64,000 nucleotides of DNA, taken from the NCBI RefSeq assembly GCF_016863655.1, contig NZ_BOPH01000084.1, positions 1-64,000 of the forward strand. The letters run 5' to 3'. This DNA is from Virgisporangium ochraceum (GTDB lineage Bacteria; Actinomycetota; Actinomycetes; Mycobacteriales; Micromonosporaceae). The position numbers were made by a program, and so were the translations under genes. The notes beneath the pieces were generated by a model. It saw only the letters and a program-made list of their open reading frames with translations. It searched no databases and had not been told where the DNA came from. How positions within the stretch are numbered: the first letter of the stretch is position 1; each line of letters opens with the position of its first letter. Shown here in pieces: positions 33,025-41,170 of this stretch.

Positions 33025-34632
33025 TTACGCGGCCTCGGCCGCGTGCTCCTCCGCGTACCGGTTCGCCCAGCGGTAGTCGGCCTTGCCGCTGGGGGTCCGG
33101 GTGATCCGCTCGACGATCCAGATGCTGCGCGGCACCTTGTACCCGGCGAGCTGCCCGCGCACGTGCGACTCCAGCACCTCGCGGCCCGGAGCGGCGCCCT
33201 CGCGCGGTTGCACCAGCGCGCCGACCCGTTGGCCGAGCAGCTCGTCCGGCACGCCGACGACGATCGCGTCGAAGACGTCGGGGTGCGACTTCAACGCGCC
33301 CTCGACCTCCTCCGGGAACACCTTCTCGCCGCCGGTGTTGACGCACGTGTTGCCGCGGCCGAGCAGCGTGATCGTGCCGTCCTCCTCGATGCGCGCGAAG
33401 TCGCCCGGCATCGAGTACCGCACGCCGTCGACCTCGATCAGCAGGTCGGCGGTCTTCTGCGGGTCCTTGTAGTAGCCGATCGGCACGTACCCGCCGCGGG
33501 CCAGCCGGCCGACGACGCCCGGCGCCGCCACCTTTCCGTACTCGTCGATGACCGTCGTCTGCGGGCCGGCCATCACGCGGGGGCCGCCCTCGGTCGGCTC
33601 GTCGTCGGCGGACACGAGGCTGATGCCCATGAACCCGGTCTCCGACGAGCCGATCGCGTCGGTGACCATCACGTTCGGGAACGTCTCGCAGTACTGGCCC
33701 TTGACGATCGGCGAGAACAGCGCCGCGCTGCTGGAGATGAACCCCACCGACGACGCGTCGTAGCCTCCCTTGTGGAAGGTCTCGATGAGGGGACGGGCCA
33801 TCGCGTCGCCGATGAGCACCATGACGTTGACCTTGCGGCGCTCGACGGTGCGCCAGATCTCGTCGGGGTCGAACTTCGGTACCAGGATCACGGTGTCGCC
33901 GGCGAACAGCGACGCGAGCGCCGCCCACTGTGCGTTGCCGTGCATCAGCGGCGCCAGGCACAGCCGCACCAGGCCGCCTATCTCGATTCCGCGCTTGGAC
34001 TGCGCCCACTCGTCCTCCACCGGGATGCCCGTGAGGAAGTCGATGCCGCCGCCGAGCACCCGCCACACGTCCTCGTGCCGCCAGATGACGCCCTTGGGGT
34101 AGCCGGTCGTCCCGCCGGTGTAGAGCATGTAGATGTCGTCGGGTGACCGGGGCCCGAAGTCGCGCTCGGGCGACGCCGCCGCCAACGCGTCCTCGTACCC
34201 CACGCCGCCGTAGCGCCCGAAGTCGGCGTCGCTCCCGTCGTCGATGACCACGACGTTGGCGAGACCGGGAACGTCGGGCAATACGGCAGCCACCCGGTCG
34301 GCGTACCGGCGGTCGTGCACCAGCGCCACGAGGTCGGCGTCGCGGAACAGATACCGTAACTCGTTCTCGACGTACCGGTAGTTGACGTTGATCGGTACCG
34401 CTCGACACTTGTACGCGGCGATCAGGGCCTCGATGTAGTGGATCGAGTTGCGCGCGTAGATGCCGACGTGGTTACCCCGGCCGACCCCGCAACCGGCCAG
34501 GTGGTGCGCTAGGCGGTTGGCCCGCTCCTCCAGCTGTCCGAAGGTCACCTCGCTGTCTTCGCAGGCGACCGCCAGACGCTGTGGGAATTGGTCAGCCGCA
34601 TGCTCGAACAGATCGGCAATGTTGGCCACCAT
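33025..34632 (-). CDS. fadD19: Steroid-C26-oyl-CoA ligase FadD19
   Basis: A 535-residue acyl-CoA synthetase. The phosphate loop is [11 protein letters not shown] (171-181), the adenylation core motif IGSSETGF, and the C-terminal catalytic Lys517 lies in [10 protein letters not shown]. It follows mycobacterial FadD19 closely (NIADL start, [10 protein letters not shown], YGGVxYEDALAA, WRHEDVWRV). FadD19 activates 3-oxo-cholest-4-en-26-oate and, in Rhodococcus, is needed for C24-branched sterols. As in M. tuberculosis it is divergent from echA19 across a KstR site. It heads a fadD19/NMO-like/SRPBCC operon. Confidence 0.93.
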   Translation of the reverse strand: MVANIADLFEHAADQFPQRLAVACEDSEVTFGQLEERANRLAHHLAGCGVGRGNHVGIYARNSIHYIEALIAAYKCRAVPINVNYRYVENELRYLFRDADLVALVHDRRYADRVAAVLPDVPGLANVVVIDDGSDADFGRYGGVGYEDALAAASPERDFGPRSPDDIYMLYTGGTTGYPKGVIWRHEDVWRVLGGGIDFLTGIPVEDEWAQSKRGIEIGGLVRLCLAPLMHGNAQWAALASLFAGDTVILVPKFDPDEIWRTVERRKVNVMVLIGDAMARPLIETFHKGGYDASSVGFISSSAALFSPIVKGQYCETFPNVMVTDAIGSSETGFMGISLVSADDEPTEGGPRVMAGPQTTVIDEYGKVAAPGVVGRLARGGYVPIGYYKDPQKTADLLIEVDGVRYSMPGDFARIEEDGTITLLGRGNTCVNTGGEKVFPEEVEGALKSHPDVFDAIVVGVPDELLGQRVGALVQPREGAAPGREVLESHVRGQLAGYKVPRSIWIVERITRTPSGKADYRWANRYAEEHAAEAA

Positions 34633-34643
34633 GGCCTAGAAAG

Positions 34644-34657
34644 TAGAACGTGTTATC
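34644..34657. promoter_or_regulatory. KstR operator (TAGAACGTGTTATC)
   Basis: The left half is perfect and the right half keeps GTT. It lies 11 bases from the fadD19 start and 32 bases from the echA19 start, so one operator can serve both divergent promoters. Confidence 0.8.
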
Positions 34658-34689
34658 GTCTCGAACAAGCCCTTCCCGAGGAGATACTT

Positions 34690-35484
34690 GTGGATGCCAC
34701 GTCGCAGCAGCCGCACGCCCTCGTCGAGCGGCAGGGCCCGGTCCTCATCGTCACGATGAACCGTCCGGAGAAGCGCAACGCGCTCTCCGGCCCGATGATG
34801 GCGATCATGCGCGAGGCCTGGAACGAGGTCGACGCGAACCCCGACATCCGCGCGTGCGTCCTCACGGGCGCGGGCGGCGCGTTCTGCGCCGGCGCCGACC
34901 TCAGGGCGATGACCGAGTCGCATCCGGGCGACAACGCAGGCAACTTCGACCTGTCCACGATCGAGCCGTTGCTCAAGGGCCGCCGCCTCACCAAGCCGCT
35001 GATCGCCGCGGTGGAGGGGCCCGCGATCGCCGGCGGCACCGAGATCCTGCAGGCGACCGACATCCGCGTCGCCGGCGAGAGCGCCCGCTTCGGTGTCTCC
35101 GAGGCGCGGTGGGGCCTGTTCCCGCTCGGTGGTTCGGCCGTGCGGCTGCCCCGCCAGATCCCGTACACGGTCGCCGCCGACATCCTCCTCACCGGCCGGC
35201 ACCTGTCCGCCGCCGAGGCGCGCGACATCGGGCTCATCGGTCACGTCGTCCCCGACGGCGAGGCCCTGTCGAAGGCGCTGGAACTCGCCGGAATGATCGC
35301 CGCCAACGGCCCCGTGGCGGTGCAGGCGATCCTGCGGACGATCCGCGAGAGCGAGGGCATGCACGAGAACGACGCGTTCAAGCTCGAGGCCCGCATCGGG
35401 ATGGACGTCTTCCGCAGCGACGACGCGAAGGAAGGCCCCCGCGCGTTCATCGAGAAGCGGAAGCCGGACTTCCGGGGTCGCTGA
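34690..35484 (+). CDS. echA19: Enoyl-CoA hydratase EchA19
   Basis: A 264-residue crotonase-family hydratase, the length of mycobacterial EchA19. The oxyanion-hole segments are [15 protein letters not shown] (about 60-74) and [11 protein letters not shown] (about 108-118), with the catalytic Glu in SEARWGLFP. EchA19 hydrates the 22,23- or 24,25-enoyl-CoA of the sterol side chain. GTG at 34690 is preferred, with GAGGAG six bases upstream; the open frame continues upstream through the operator and is not used. Gene position and orientation to fadD19 match M. tuberculosis. Confidence 0.9.
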   Translation: MDATSQQPHALVERQGPVLIVTMNRPEKRNALSGPMMAIMREAWNEVDANPDIRACVLTGAGGAFCAGADLRAMTESHPGDNAGNFDLSTIEPLLKGRRLTKPLIAAVEGPAIAGGTEILQATDIRVAGESARFGVSEARWGLFPLGGSAVRLPRQIPYTVAADILLTGRHLSAAEARDIGLIGHVVPDGEALSKALELAGMIAANGPVAVQAILRTIRESEGMHENDAFKLEARIGMDVFRSDDAKEGPRAFIEKRKPDFRGR

Positions 35485-35504
35485 GCCACGGTACGCTCGG
35501 GCAC

Positions 35505-36206
35505 TTGACGATATTCCTGACCCTCTTCCTGTACATGGCCACGCTCATCGCGTATGTCGTCGCCATCTACTTCTGGGTGTCGCCCGCGCCGCCCAGGGAG
35601 AAGATCCGGCGGGCACCGGCGCCCCGGCACGACGGGGTCACGGCGGCGCAGCGCGGTGGAGCGCGGGAGGTCTTCACCGAGCCGCAGGCGGGGCGCCGCA
35701 TCCTGGCCGCGGGCGCCACGCTGCTCGCCGTGGTGTTCGGGATCATCGCCCTCCGCGTCGGGGAAATACGGTGGCTGGCGCTCGCCTGGGTCGCGGGCTT
35801 TCTCCTCGCCGCGGGGTTCCTCCTGTGGACCGGCCGCACCAACCGGCTCACCATCGCGCCGGAGGGCATCCGCCTGCGCCGGCACGACGGCGAGACGTGG
35901 CTGCCGGCCGAATCCATCACCCGGATCGATCTTCTGCAGGCCCTCCACCCGGCCCGCGACGGCGGGTCCGGGACACCCACGCGGCACTACCTGCTGATCG
36001 CCGTGGCTGAACCGGCGACGATCGGTCGGCTCTCGCGCCGCCAGCGGAGGCTCCGCAGGCACCTCGGGCAGTACGGGCGCGCCACCCGGCCGGCGGTCGT
36101 CGTCGTTCCCGACGAGTACCCGGGCGGCGTCGACCAGGTCTGTGCCGCGCTGCGCCGGAGGTTGCCCCGCGTGCCGGTCCGCTACGCCGAGACCGCCGAC
36201 GCCTAG
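35505..36206 (+). CDS. Membrane protein of unknown function downstream of echA19
   Basis: About 233 residues. One transmembrane helix lies at the start (FLTLFLYMATLIAYVVAIYF) and two more near 70-112, followed by a cytoplasmic C-terminal domain of about 120 residues with LTIAPEGIRLRRHDGETWLP, which looks PH-like. The start is uncertain: TTG at 35505 gives a whole first helix, ATG at 35535 cuts into it. It begins 20 bases after echA19 and is probably co-transcribed with it, so it may be induced by sterols. Confidence 0.6.
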   Translation: MTIFLTLFLYMATLIAYVVAIYFWVSPAPPREKIRRAPAPRHDGVTAAQRGGAREVFTEPQAGRRILAAGATLLAVVFGIIALRVGEIRWLALAWVAGFLLAAGFLLWTGRTNRLTIAPEGIRLRRHDGETWLPAESITRIDLLQALHPARDGGSGTPTRHYLLIAVAEPATIGRLSRRQRRLRRHLGQYGRATRPAVVVVPDEYPGGVDQVCAALRRRLPRVPVRYAETADA

Positions 36207-36260
36207 ACACCCGACGCCGCGTGTGGGTCGAGGGTGGCTGCCGTGCGCCGGGTCCGTCAC

Positions 36261-36309
36261 CGGGCACGGAGGAACATCATCGGGGCGTGATGATGTTCGT
36301 GTGTGCCCG
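36261..36309. terminator. Candidate bidirectional terminator hairpin
   Basis: Between the convergent membrane-protein and acyl-CoA ligase genes, CGGGCAC (36261-36267) and GAACATCAT (36272-36280) pair with ATGATGTTC (36290-36298) and GTGCCCG (36303-36309). A small internal loop separates the two stems and the terminal loop is nine bases. There is no T-run, as is usual in high-GC actinobacteria. Confidence 0.5.
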
Positions 36310-36371
36310 GTCGTCGTCCGCGGGGCGGGATGACCGACCCCGTGCGGGGCGGCCGGCGGAACCGACGGCGG

Positions 36372-37919
36372 CTAGATCGACCGCTCGCGGTCCTTCCAGT
36401 AGGCGTCGCGCAACCGTCGCTTGTAGAGCTTGCCGTTCGGGTCGCGCGGAAGCTGGTCGGTGTAGTCGATGGTGCGGGGCAGCTTGAACTTCGCCAGCCG
36501 CCCGGTGAGGAAGGCCATCAGTGACGCGGTGAGCTCCGGCCCCGGCTCGATCCCGGGCCCGGGCTGCACGACCGCCTTGATCTCCTCGCCCCACTCGTCG
36601 TGCGGGATGCCGAAGACGGCCACGTCGGCGACGTCGGGGTGGCACAGCAGTTCGCCCTCGATCTCGGCCGGGTAGATGTTGACCCCGCCGGAGATGATCA
36701 TGTCGCTGCGCCGGTCGCAGAGGAACAGGTAGCCGTCGTCGTCGAGGTAGCCGATGTCGCCGACCGTGAACAGCTTGCCCACGCGGGCCGCGCGGGTCTT
36801 CGCCGCGTCGTTGTGGTACTCGAACGTGGCCTCGCCCATCTGCATGTAGACCTGGCCGGTGTCGCCGGTCGGCACGTCGTTGCCGTCGTCGTCGAGCACG
36901 CGCACCACGGAGCCGGGCCACGGCCGGCCGACGGATCCGGGACGCCGCAACCACTCCTCGGCGAAGATCGTCGTTCCGCCGCCCTCGGAGGCGGCGTAGT
37001 ACTCGACGACCACCGGCCCCCACCACTCCAGCATCCGACGCTTGATCTCCGCCGGGCACGGCGCGGCACTGTGGATCATGCACCGCATCGAGGACAGGTC
37101 GTACGCCGACCGGACCTCGTCGGGCAGGGCGAGCAGCCGACGGAACTGGGTCGGCACGAGGTGGCTGTGCGTCACTCGGTGCCGCTCGACCAGGCGCAGC
37201 GTCTCCTCCGGGTCCCACCGGTCCATCAGCACGACGGGATGGCCGAGCTGCAGCGAGATCGTGGCGAAGTTCAGCACCGCCGTGTGGTACAGCGGCGAGG
37301 AGCACAGGTGCACGTTGGAGTCGTTGGGCTTCAGCCCGAAGATCCCGAAGAACCACGTGGCGTTCGGCGGCAGCACGTCGGGGTCGGCACCGGTGAGCGG
37401 GCGGCGTACGCCCTTGGGCCGCCCCGAGGTTCCCGACGTGTAGACCATCGGCGCGCCCATCGTCCGGTCGGCGGGCCGGCCGGAGGTGTCGGCGCCGAGG
37501 TCCTCGAACGGGCGGAACCCGGGCACGGCACCGATGGCGAAGCGCGCGTCGGCGGGCAGCCCGGCGGTGTCGGCCGCCTCCACGGCGGCATCGGCGAAGC
37601 GCTCGTGGGCGATGAGGACCTTCGCGCCACAGTCCTTCAGGATGTACCCGATCTCGGCGCCCACGAGGTGCCAGTTGACCGGCACGATGTACAGGCCGGT
37701 CTCCAGCGCGGCGAAGAACGCGGCCAGCAGGGCCGCGCTGTTCGGCAACTGGACCGCGAAGCAGTCGCCCGCGCGCAACCCGGCCGACCGCAGCCCCCGG
37801 CCGATGCGGTCGGCCTCGGCGGCGAGGTCGGCGTACGTCACGATCCGGCCGTCCGGTTCGACTGCCGCGGTGCGCCGCGGCTCGCTGCCGGCGATGGCCC
37901 AGAGCCCGATGGCGGTCAC
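36372..37919 (-). CDS. Acyl-CoA synthetase, KstR-linked, specificity unknown
   Basis: A 515-residue AMP-forming ligase. The phosphate loop is YTSGTSGRPKG (160-170), later YYAASEGGGTT, GDIGYLDDDGYLFLCDRRSD and the C-terminal Lys in PRDPNGKLYKRR. It is not a close match to FadD19 or, from memory, to FadD17 or FadD3. A substrate among shortened side-chain acids is likely. GTG at 37919 is chosen because the KstR site at 37931 lies only 11 bases upstream; an upstream in-frame ATG at 37967 would put the operator inside the gene. No good ribosome site is visible. Confidence 0.82.
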   Translation of the reverse strand: MTAIGLWAIAGSEPRRTAAVEPDGRIVTYADLAAEADRIGRGLRSAGLRAGDCFAVQLPNSAALLAAFFAALETGLYIVPVNWHLVGAEIGYILKDCGAKVLIAHERFADAAVEAADTAGLPADARFAIGAVPGFRPFEDLGADTSGRPADRTMGAPMVYTSGTSGRPKGVRRPLTGADPDVLPPNATWFFGIFGLKPNDSNVHLCSSPLYHTAVLNFATISLQLGHPVVLMDRWDPEETLRLVERHRVTHSHLVPTQFRRLLALPDEVRSAYDLSSMRCMIHSAAPCPAEIKRRMLEWWGPVVVEYYAASEGGGTTIFAEEWLRRPGSVGRPWPGSVVRVLDDDGNDVPTGDTGQVYMQMGEATFEYHNDAAKTRAARVGKLFTVGDIGYLDDDGYLFLCDRRSDMIISGGVNIYPAEIEGELLCHPDVADVAVFGIPHDEWGEEIKAVVQPGPGIEPGPELTASLMAFLTGRLAKFKLPRTIDYTDQLPRDPNGKLYKRRLRDAYWKDRERSI

Positions 37920-37930
37920 GCTCGTGAATG

Positions 37931-37944
37931 TATAACGCGTTCTA
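37931..37944. promoter_or_regulatory. KstR operator (TATAACGCGTTCTA)
   Basis: One mismatch from TAGAACnnGTTCTA. It is 11 bases upstream of the acyl-CoA ligase GTG and probably overlaps its transcription start. A second operator for the divergent operon lies 42 bases away. Confidence 0.85.
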
Positions 37945-37986
37945 ACTGCTGACAAGGAGCCGTTCACACGTCGTTGCTCCCATGAA

Positions 37987-38000
37987 TAGAACGTGTTTCA
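37987..38000. promoter_or_regulatory. KstR operator (TAGAACGTGTTTCA)
   Basis: The left half is perfect and the right half has the same GTTTCA variant as the site at 24223. It ends nine bases before the GTG of the DUF35 gene that leads the ltp4-ltp3-choA operon. Confidence 0.82.
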
Positions 38001-38009
38001 CTATCGTGT

Positions 38010-38957
38010 GTGGAGACAGCGCTGAGCGCCCCGCTGACCATCAGCTTCGACTACACCCGGTCCCTGGGGCCGGTGCTCAGCCGCTTCATGACCGCGCTCG
38101 CCGAACGGCGGATTCTCGGCACCCGCGGCTCCGACGGCCGCGTGCACGTGCCGCCACTGGAGTACGACCCCGTCACCCACGCGCCGCTGACCGACCTGGT
38201 CGAGGTCTCACCCGTCGGCACCGTCACGACGTGGACGTGGGTGGAGCGCCCGATCGACGGCCAGCCTCTCGACCGTCCCTTCGCCTGGGCCCTGATCCGC
38301 CTCGACGGAGCCGACACCCCGATGCTGCACGCCGTCGACGCCGACGCCAAGGAGGCGATGCGCACCGGGATGCGCGTGCGCGTGCGGTGGGCCGCCGGTC
38401 CGGTCGGCCACATCCGCGACATCGCCTGCTTCGAACCCGGCGACAGCCCGCCGGAGACGCAACCCGTGACGGCCGGGCCCATCGCGAGTGTCACCACGCC
38501 GATCCACCTCGGCTACACGCACATGGTCTCGCCCGAGGAGACGCGTTACCTGCGCGGCCTCGCCGAGGGCCGGCTCCTCGGCCAGCGCTGCCCCGTGTGC
38601 GGCAAGGTGTACGTCCCGCCGCGCGGCGCCTGCCCGGCCGACGGCGTACCCACCACCGACGAGGTGGAGCTGTCGAGCACCGGAACCGTCACCACGTTCT
38701 GCGTCGTCAACGTCCCCTTCGCCGGGCAGCGGGTGAAGCCGCCGTACGTGGCGGCGCAGGTGCTCCTCGACGGTGCCGACATCCCCATGCAGCACCTCAT
38801 CCTCGGCTGCCCGGCCGACGAGGTGCGGATGGGCATGCGGGTCGAGGCGGTCTGGAAGCCGCGCGAGGAGTGGGGCACCACGCCCGAGAACATCGACCAC
38901 TTCCGGCCGACCGGCGAGCCGGACGCGCCGTACCAGTCGTACGCCCACCACCTGTGA
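38010..38957 (+). CDS. Tandem DUF35 OB-fold protein (Rv3521-like)
   Basis: A 315-residue protein with two DUF35/OB-fold-like halves (about 10-150 and 165-300), each with a VEVSPVGTVTTW- or VELSSTGTVTTF-type strand. The second half has a zinc-ribbon remnant, Cys194, Cys197 and Cys208 (a fourth Cys is lacking); the first half has none. DUF35 proteins partner with thiolase-fold SCP2-like aldolases, as in ChsH2-Ltp2. Standing directly before ltp4 and ltp3, it is the natural partner of one or both. The order matches Rv3521-Rv3522-Rv3523. The start has no ribosome site. Confidence 0.82.
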   Translation: METALSAPLTISFDYTRSLGPVLSRFMTALAERRILGTRGSDGRVHVPPLEYDPVTHAPLTDLVEVSPVGTVTTWTWVERPIDGQPLDRPFAWALIRLDGADTPMLHAVDADAKEAMRTGMRVRVRWAAGPVGHIRDIACFEPGDSPPETQPVTAGPIASVTTPIHLGYTHMVSPEETRYLRGLAEGRLLGQRCPVCGKVYVPPRGACPADGVPTTDEVELSSTGTVTTFCVVNVPFAGQRVKPPYVAAQVLLDGADIPMQHLILGCPADEVRMGMRVEAVWKPREEWGTTPENIDHFRPTGEPDAPYQSYAHHL

Positions 38958-38966
38958 GGCACATCC

Positions 38967-40019
38967 ATGATTGACGTGGCCGTGGTCGGCTTCGCCGAGG
39001 CTCCCTGCCAGAGGCACGCGATCAGCACCACCAACGGGGTGGAGATGCTGGTGCCGGTCTTCCAGGAGGTGCTCGCCGCCACCGGTCTGTCCAAACAGGA
39101 CATCGGCTTCTGGTGCTCCGGCTCGTCGGACTACCTGGCCGGGCGGGCGTTCTCGTTCGTCTCGGCCGTCGACGCGATCGGCGCGTTCCCGCCCATCGTC
39201 GAGTCGCACGTGGAGATGGACGCCGCGTTCGCGCTCTACGAGGCGTACGCGAAGCTGCTGACCGGCGAGGCGGAGACCGCGCTCGTGTACGGGTTCGGCA
39301 AGTCCTCGGCCGGCCACCTGCGCCGCGTCCTGGCCCTGCAGCTGGACCCGTACGTGCTCGCTCCGCTGTGGCCCGACTCGGTGAGCATCGCCGCGTTGCA
39401 GGCGCGGCTGGGCATCGAGGCCGGCCTGTTCAGCGAGCGGGCGATGGCCGAGGTCGCGGTCCGCTCCCGCGCCGACGCGCGGTCGAACGACAGGGCCCAG
39501 GTCTCCGGCGAGTCCACGGTGGACGATCTGCTCGACGCCGACTACGTCGCGGACCCCCTCCGGGCACACGACTGCGCACCCGTCGGCGACGGCGCCGCAG
39601 CGGTGATCCTCGCGGCCGGCGACACCGCGCGGCGGCTCAGCCCGCGACCGGCGTGGATCGACGGCTTCGCGCACCGGGTGGAGTCGCCCGGGCTCGGCCA
39701 GCGCGACCTGACCACCTCCGCGTCGACCGCCGCCGCCGGGGTCGCCGCGGGTGCCAGCGGCATCGACGTCGCCGAGCTGCACGCGCCGTTCACGCACCAG
39801 GAACTCCTGCTGACCCGCGCGCTCGGCCTCGGCTACGGCACCCGGATCAACCCGTCCGGCGGCGCGCTGTGCGCCAACCCGATGTTCGCCGCGGGTCTGA
39901 GCCGCATCGGTCACGCCGCCACGGCGGTCACCACCGGTCGCGCCGACCGGGCGCTCGGGCACGCCACGAGCGGACCCGCACTCCAACAGAACCTCGTCTG
40001 CGTCCTGGAGGCCCGATGA
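38967..40019 (+). CDS. ltp4: Thiolase-like lipid-transfer protein Ltp4 (side-chain aldolase)
   Basis: A 350-residue SCP2/thiolase-like protein (Rv3522-like). Thiolase-fold features include VESHVEMDAAFALYEAYAKLL (about 76-96), the PVGDGAAAVIL loop (about 207-217) and INPSGGALCANPMFAAGLSRIGHAA (about 292-316). The classical catalytic cysteine of degradative thiolases is not in its usual place, as in other Ltp aldolases. In Rhodococcus ltp3, ltp4 and fadD19 are required to degrade C24-branched sterol side chains. Its stop overlaps the ltp3 start (ATGA). Confidence 0.88.
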   Translation: MIDVAVVGFAEAPCQRHAISTTNGVEMLVPVFQEVLAATGLSKQDIGFWCSGSSDYLAGRAFSFVSAVDAIGAFPPIVESHVEMDAAFALYEAYAKLLTGEAETALVYGFGKSSAGHLRRVLALQLDPYVLAPLWPDSVSIAALQARLGIEAGLFSERAMAEVAVRSRADARSNDRAQVSGESTVDDLLDADYVADPLRAHDCAPVGDGAAAVILAAGDTARRLSPRPAWIDGFAHRVESPGLGQRDLTTSASTAAAGVAAGASGIDVAELHAPFTHQELLLTRALGLGYGTRINPSGGALCANPMFAAGLSRIGHAATAVTTGRADRALGHATSGPALQQNLVCVLEAR

Positions 40020-41170
40020 GAAGGGCAGCGGTTCTCGGTACCGGGCAGACCGACCACCGGAGCAGGCGCCTCGACGTCTCGATGGCGGGCCTGTGCCGCG
40101 AGGCGATCGACCGGGCGATGGCCGACGCCGGCGTCGACTGGCCGCAGATCGACGCGGTCGTGCTCGGCAAGGCCCCGGACCTGTTCGAGGGCGTGATGAT
40201 GCCCGAACTGTTCCTCGCCGACGCCATCGGCGCCACCGGCCGCCCGCTGCTGCGGGTGCACACCGCGGGCTCCGTCGGCGGATCCACCGCGGTCGTCGCG
40301 AGCAGCCTCGTGCGCGCCGGTGTCCACCGGAGGGTGCTGGCCGTCGCGTTCGAGAAGCAGTCGGAGTCGAACGCGATGTGGGCACTGTCGATCGCTCCCC
40401 CGTTCACGATGCCCGTCAACGCCGGGGCCGGCGGCTACTTCGCGCCGCACATCCGCTCCTACATCCGGCGCTCCGGCGCGCCACGGCACGTCGGCGCGAT
40501 GGTCGCGGTCAAGGACCGTCGCAACGGCGCGCTGAACCCGCACGCCCACCTGCGCCAGCCCGACATCACCCTCGAGTCCGTCGACGCGTCGACGATGCTG
40601 TGGGACCCGGTGCGCTACGACGAGACGTGCCCCTCGTCCGACGGCGCCTGCGCGGTCGTCATCGGCGACCAGGAGGCGGCCGAGGCGAGCGACCGCCAGG
40701 TCGCCTGGATCCGGGCCACCGCGATGCGCACCGAGCCCACGATGTTCGCCGGCAAGGACCACGTGAGCCCGCGCGCCGGCCGGGAGGCCGCCGAGGCGCT
40801 GTGGCGCGACGCCGGCATCACCGACCCGCTCGAGCAGATCGACGCGGCCGAGATCTACGTACCGTTCTCGTGGTTCGAGCCGATGTGGTTGGAGAACCTC
40901 GGCTTCGCCGCACCCGGACAGGGCTGGAAGCTCACCGAGTCGGGCGAGACCGGCCTCGACGGCGCGCTGCCGGTCAACCCGTCGGGCGGGGTGCTGTGTT
41001 CCAACCCGATCGGCGCGTCGGGCCTGCTGCGTTTCGCCGAGGCGGCGATGCAGGTGATGGGGCGCGCCGGGGAGCACCAGGTCCGCGACGTCGACACCGC
41101 CCTCGGGCACGCCTACGGAGGCGGGTCCCAGTTCTTCTCCATGTGGGTGGTCGGAAGGAGTCCCCGATGA
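40016..41170 (+). CDS. ltp3: Thiolase-like lipid-transfer protein Ltp3
   Basis: A 384-residue SCP2/thiolase-like protein (Rv3523-like) with TGQTDHRSRRLDVSMAGL at the start, VHTAGSVGGSTAVVASSLVRAG (about 80-101), CPSSDGACAVVIGDQE (about 203-218) and VNPSGGVLCSNPIGASGLLRFAEAA (about 320-344). It is expected to act with Ltp4 and the DUF35 protein in retro-aldol removal of a side-chain unit from C24-branched sterols. ATG overlaps the ltp4 stop, and its own stop overlaps the start of the cholesterol oxidase gene. Confidence 0.88.
   Translation: MRRAAVLGTGQTDHRSRRLDVSMAGLCREAIDRAMADAGVDWPQIDAVVLGKAPDLFEGVMMPELFLADAIGATGRPLLRVHTAGSVGGSTAVVASSLVRAGVHRRVLAVAFEKQSESNAMWALSIAPPFTMPVNAGAGGYFAPHIRSYIRRSGAPRHVGAMVAVKDRRNGALNPHAHLRQPDITLESVDASTMLWDPVRYDETCPSSDGACAVVIGDQEAAEASDRQVAWIRATAMRTEPTMFAGKDHVSPRAGREAAEALWRDAGITDPLEQIDAAEIYVPFSWFEPMWLENLGFAAPGQGWKLTESGETGLDGALPVNPSGGVLCSNPIGASGLLRFAEAAMQVMGRAGEHQVRDVDTALGHAYGGGSQFFSMWVVGRSPR

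Noticed and set aside
37920-37967. Upstream ATG (37967) as the start of the acyl-CoA ligase
   Set aside because: It would place the KstR operator inside the coding region, and the 16 added residues do not resemble ligase N-termini.
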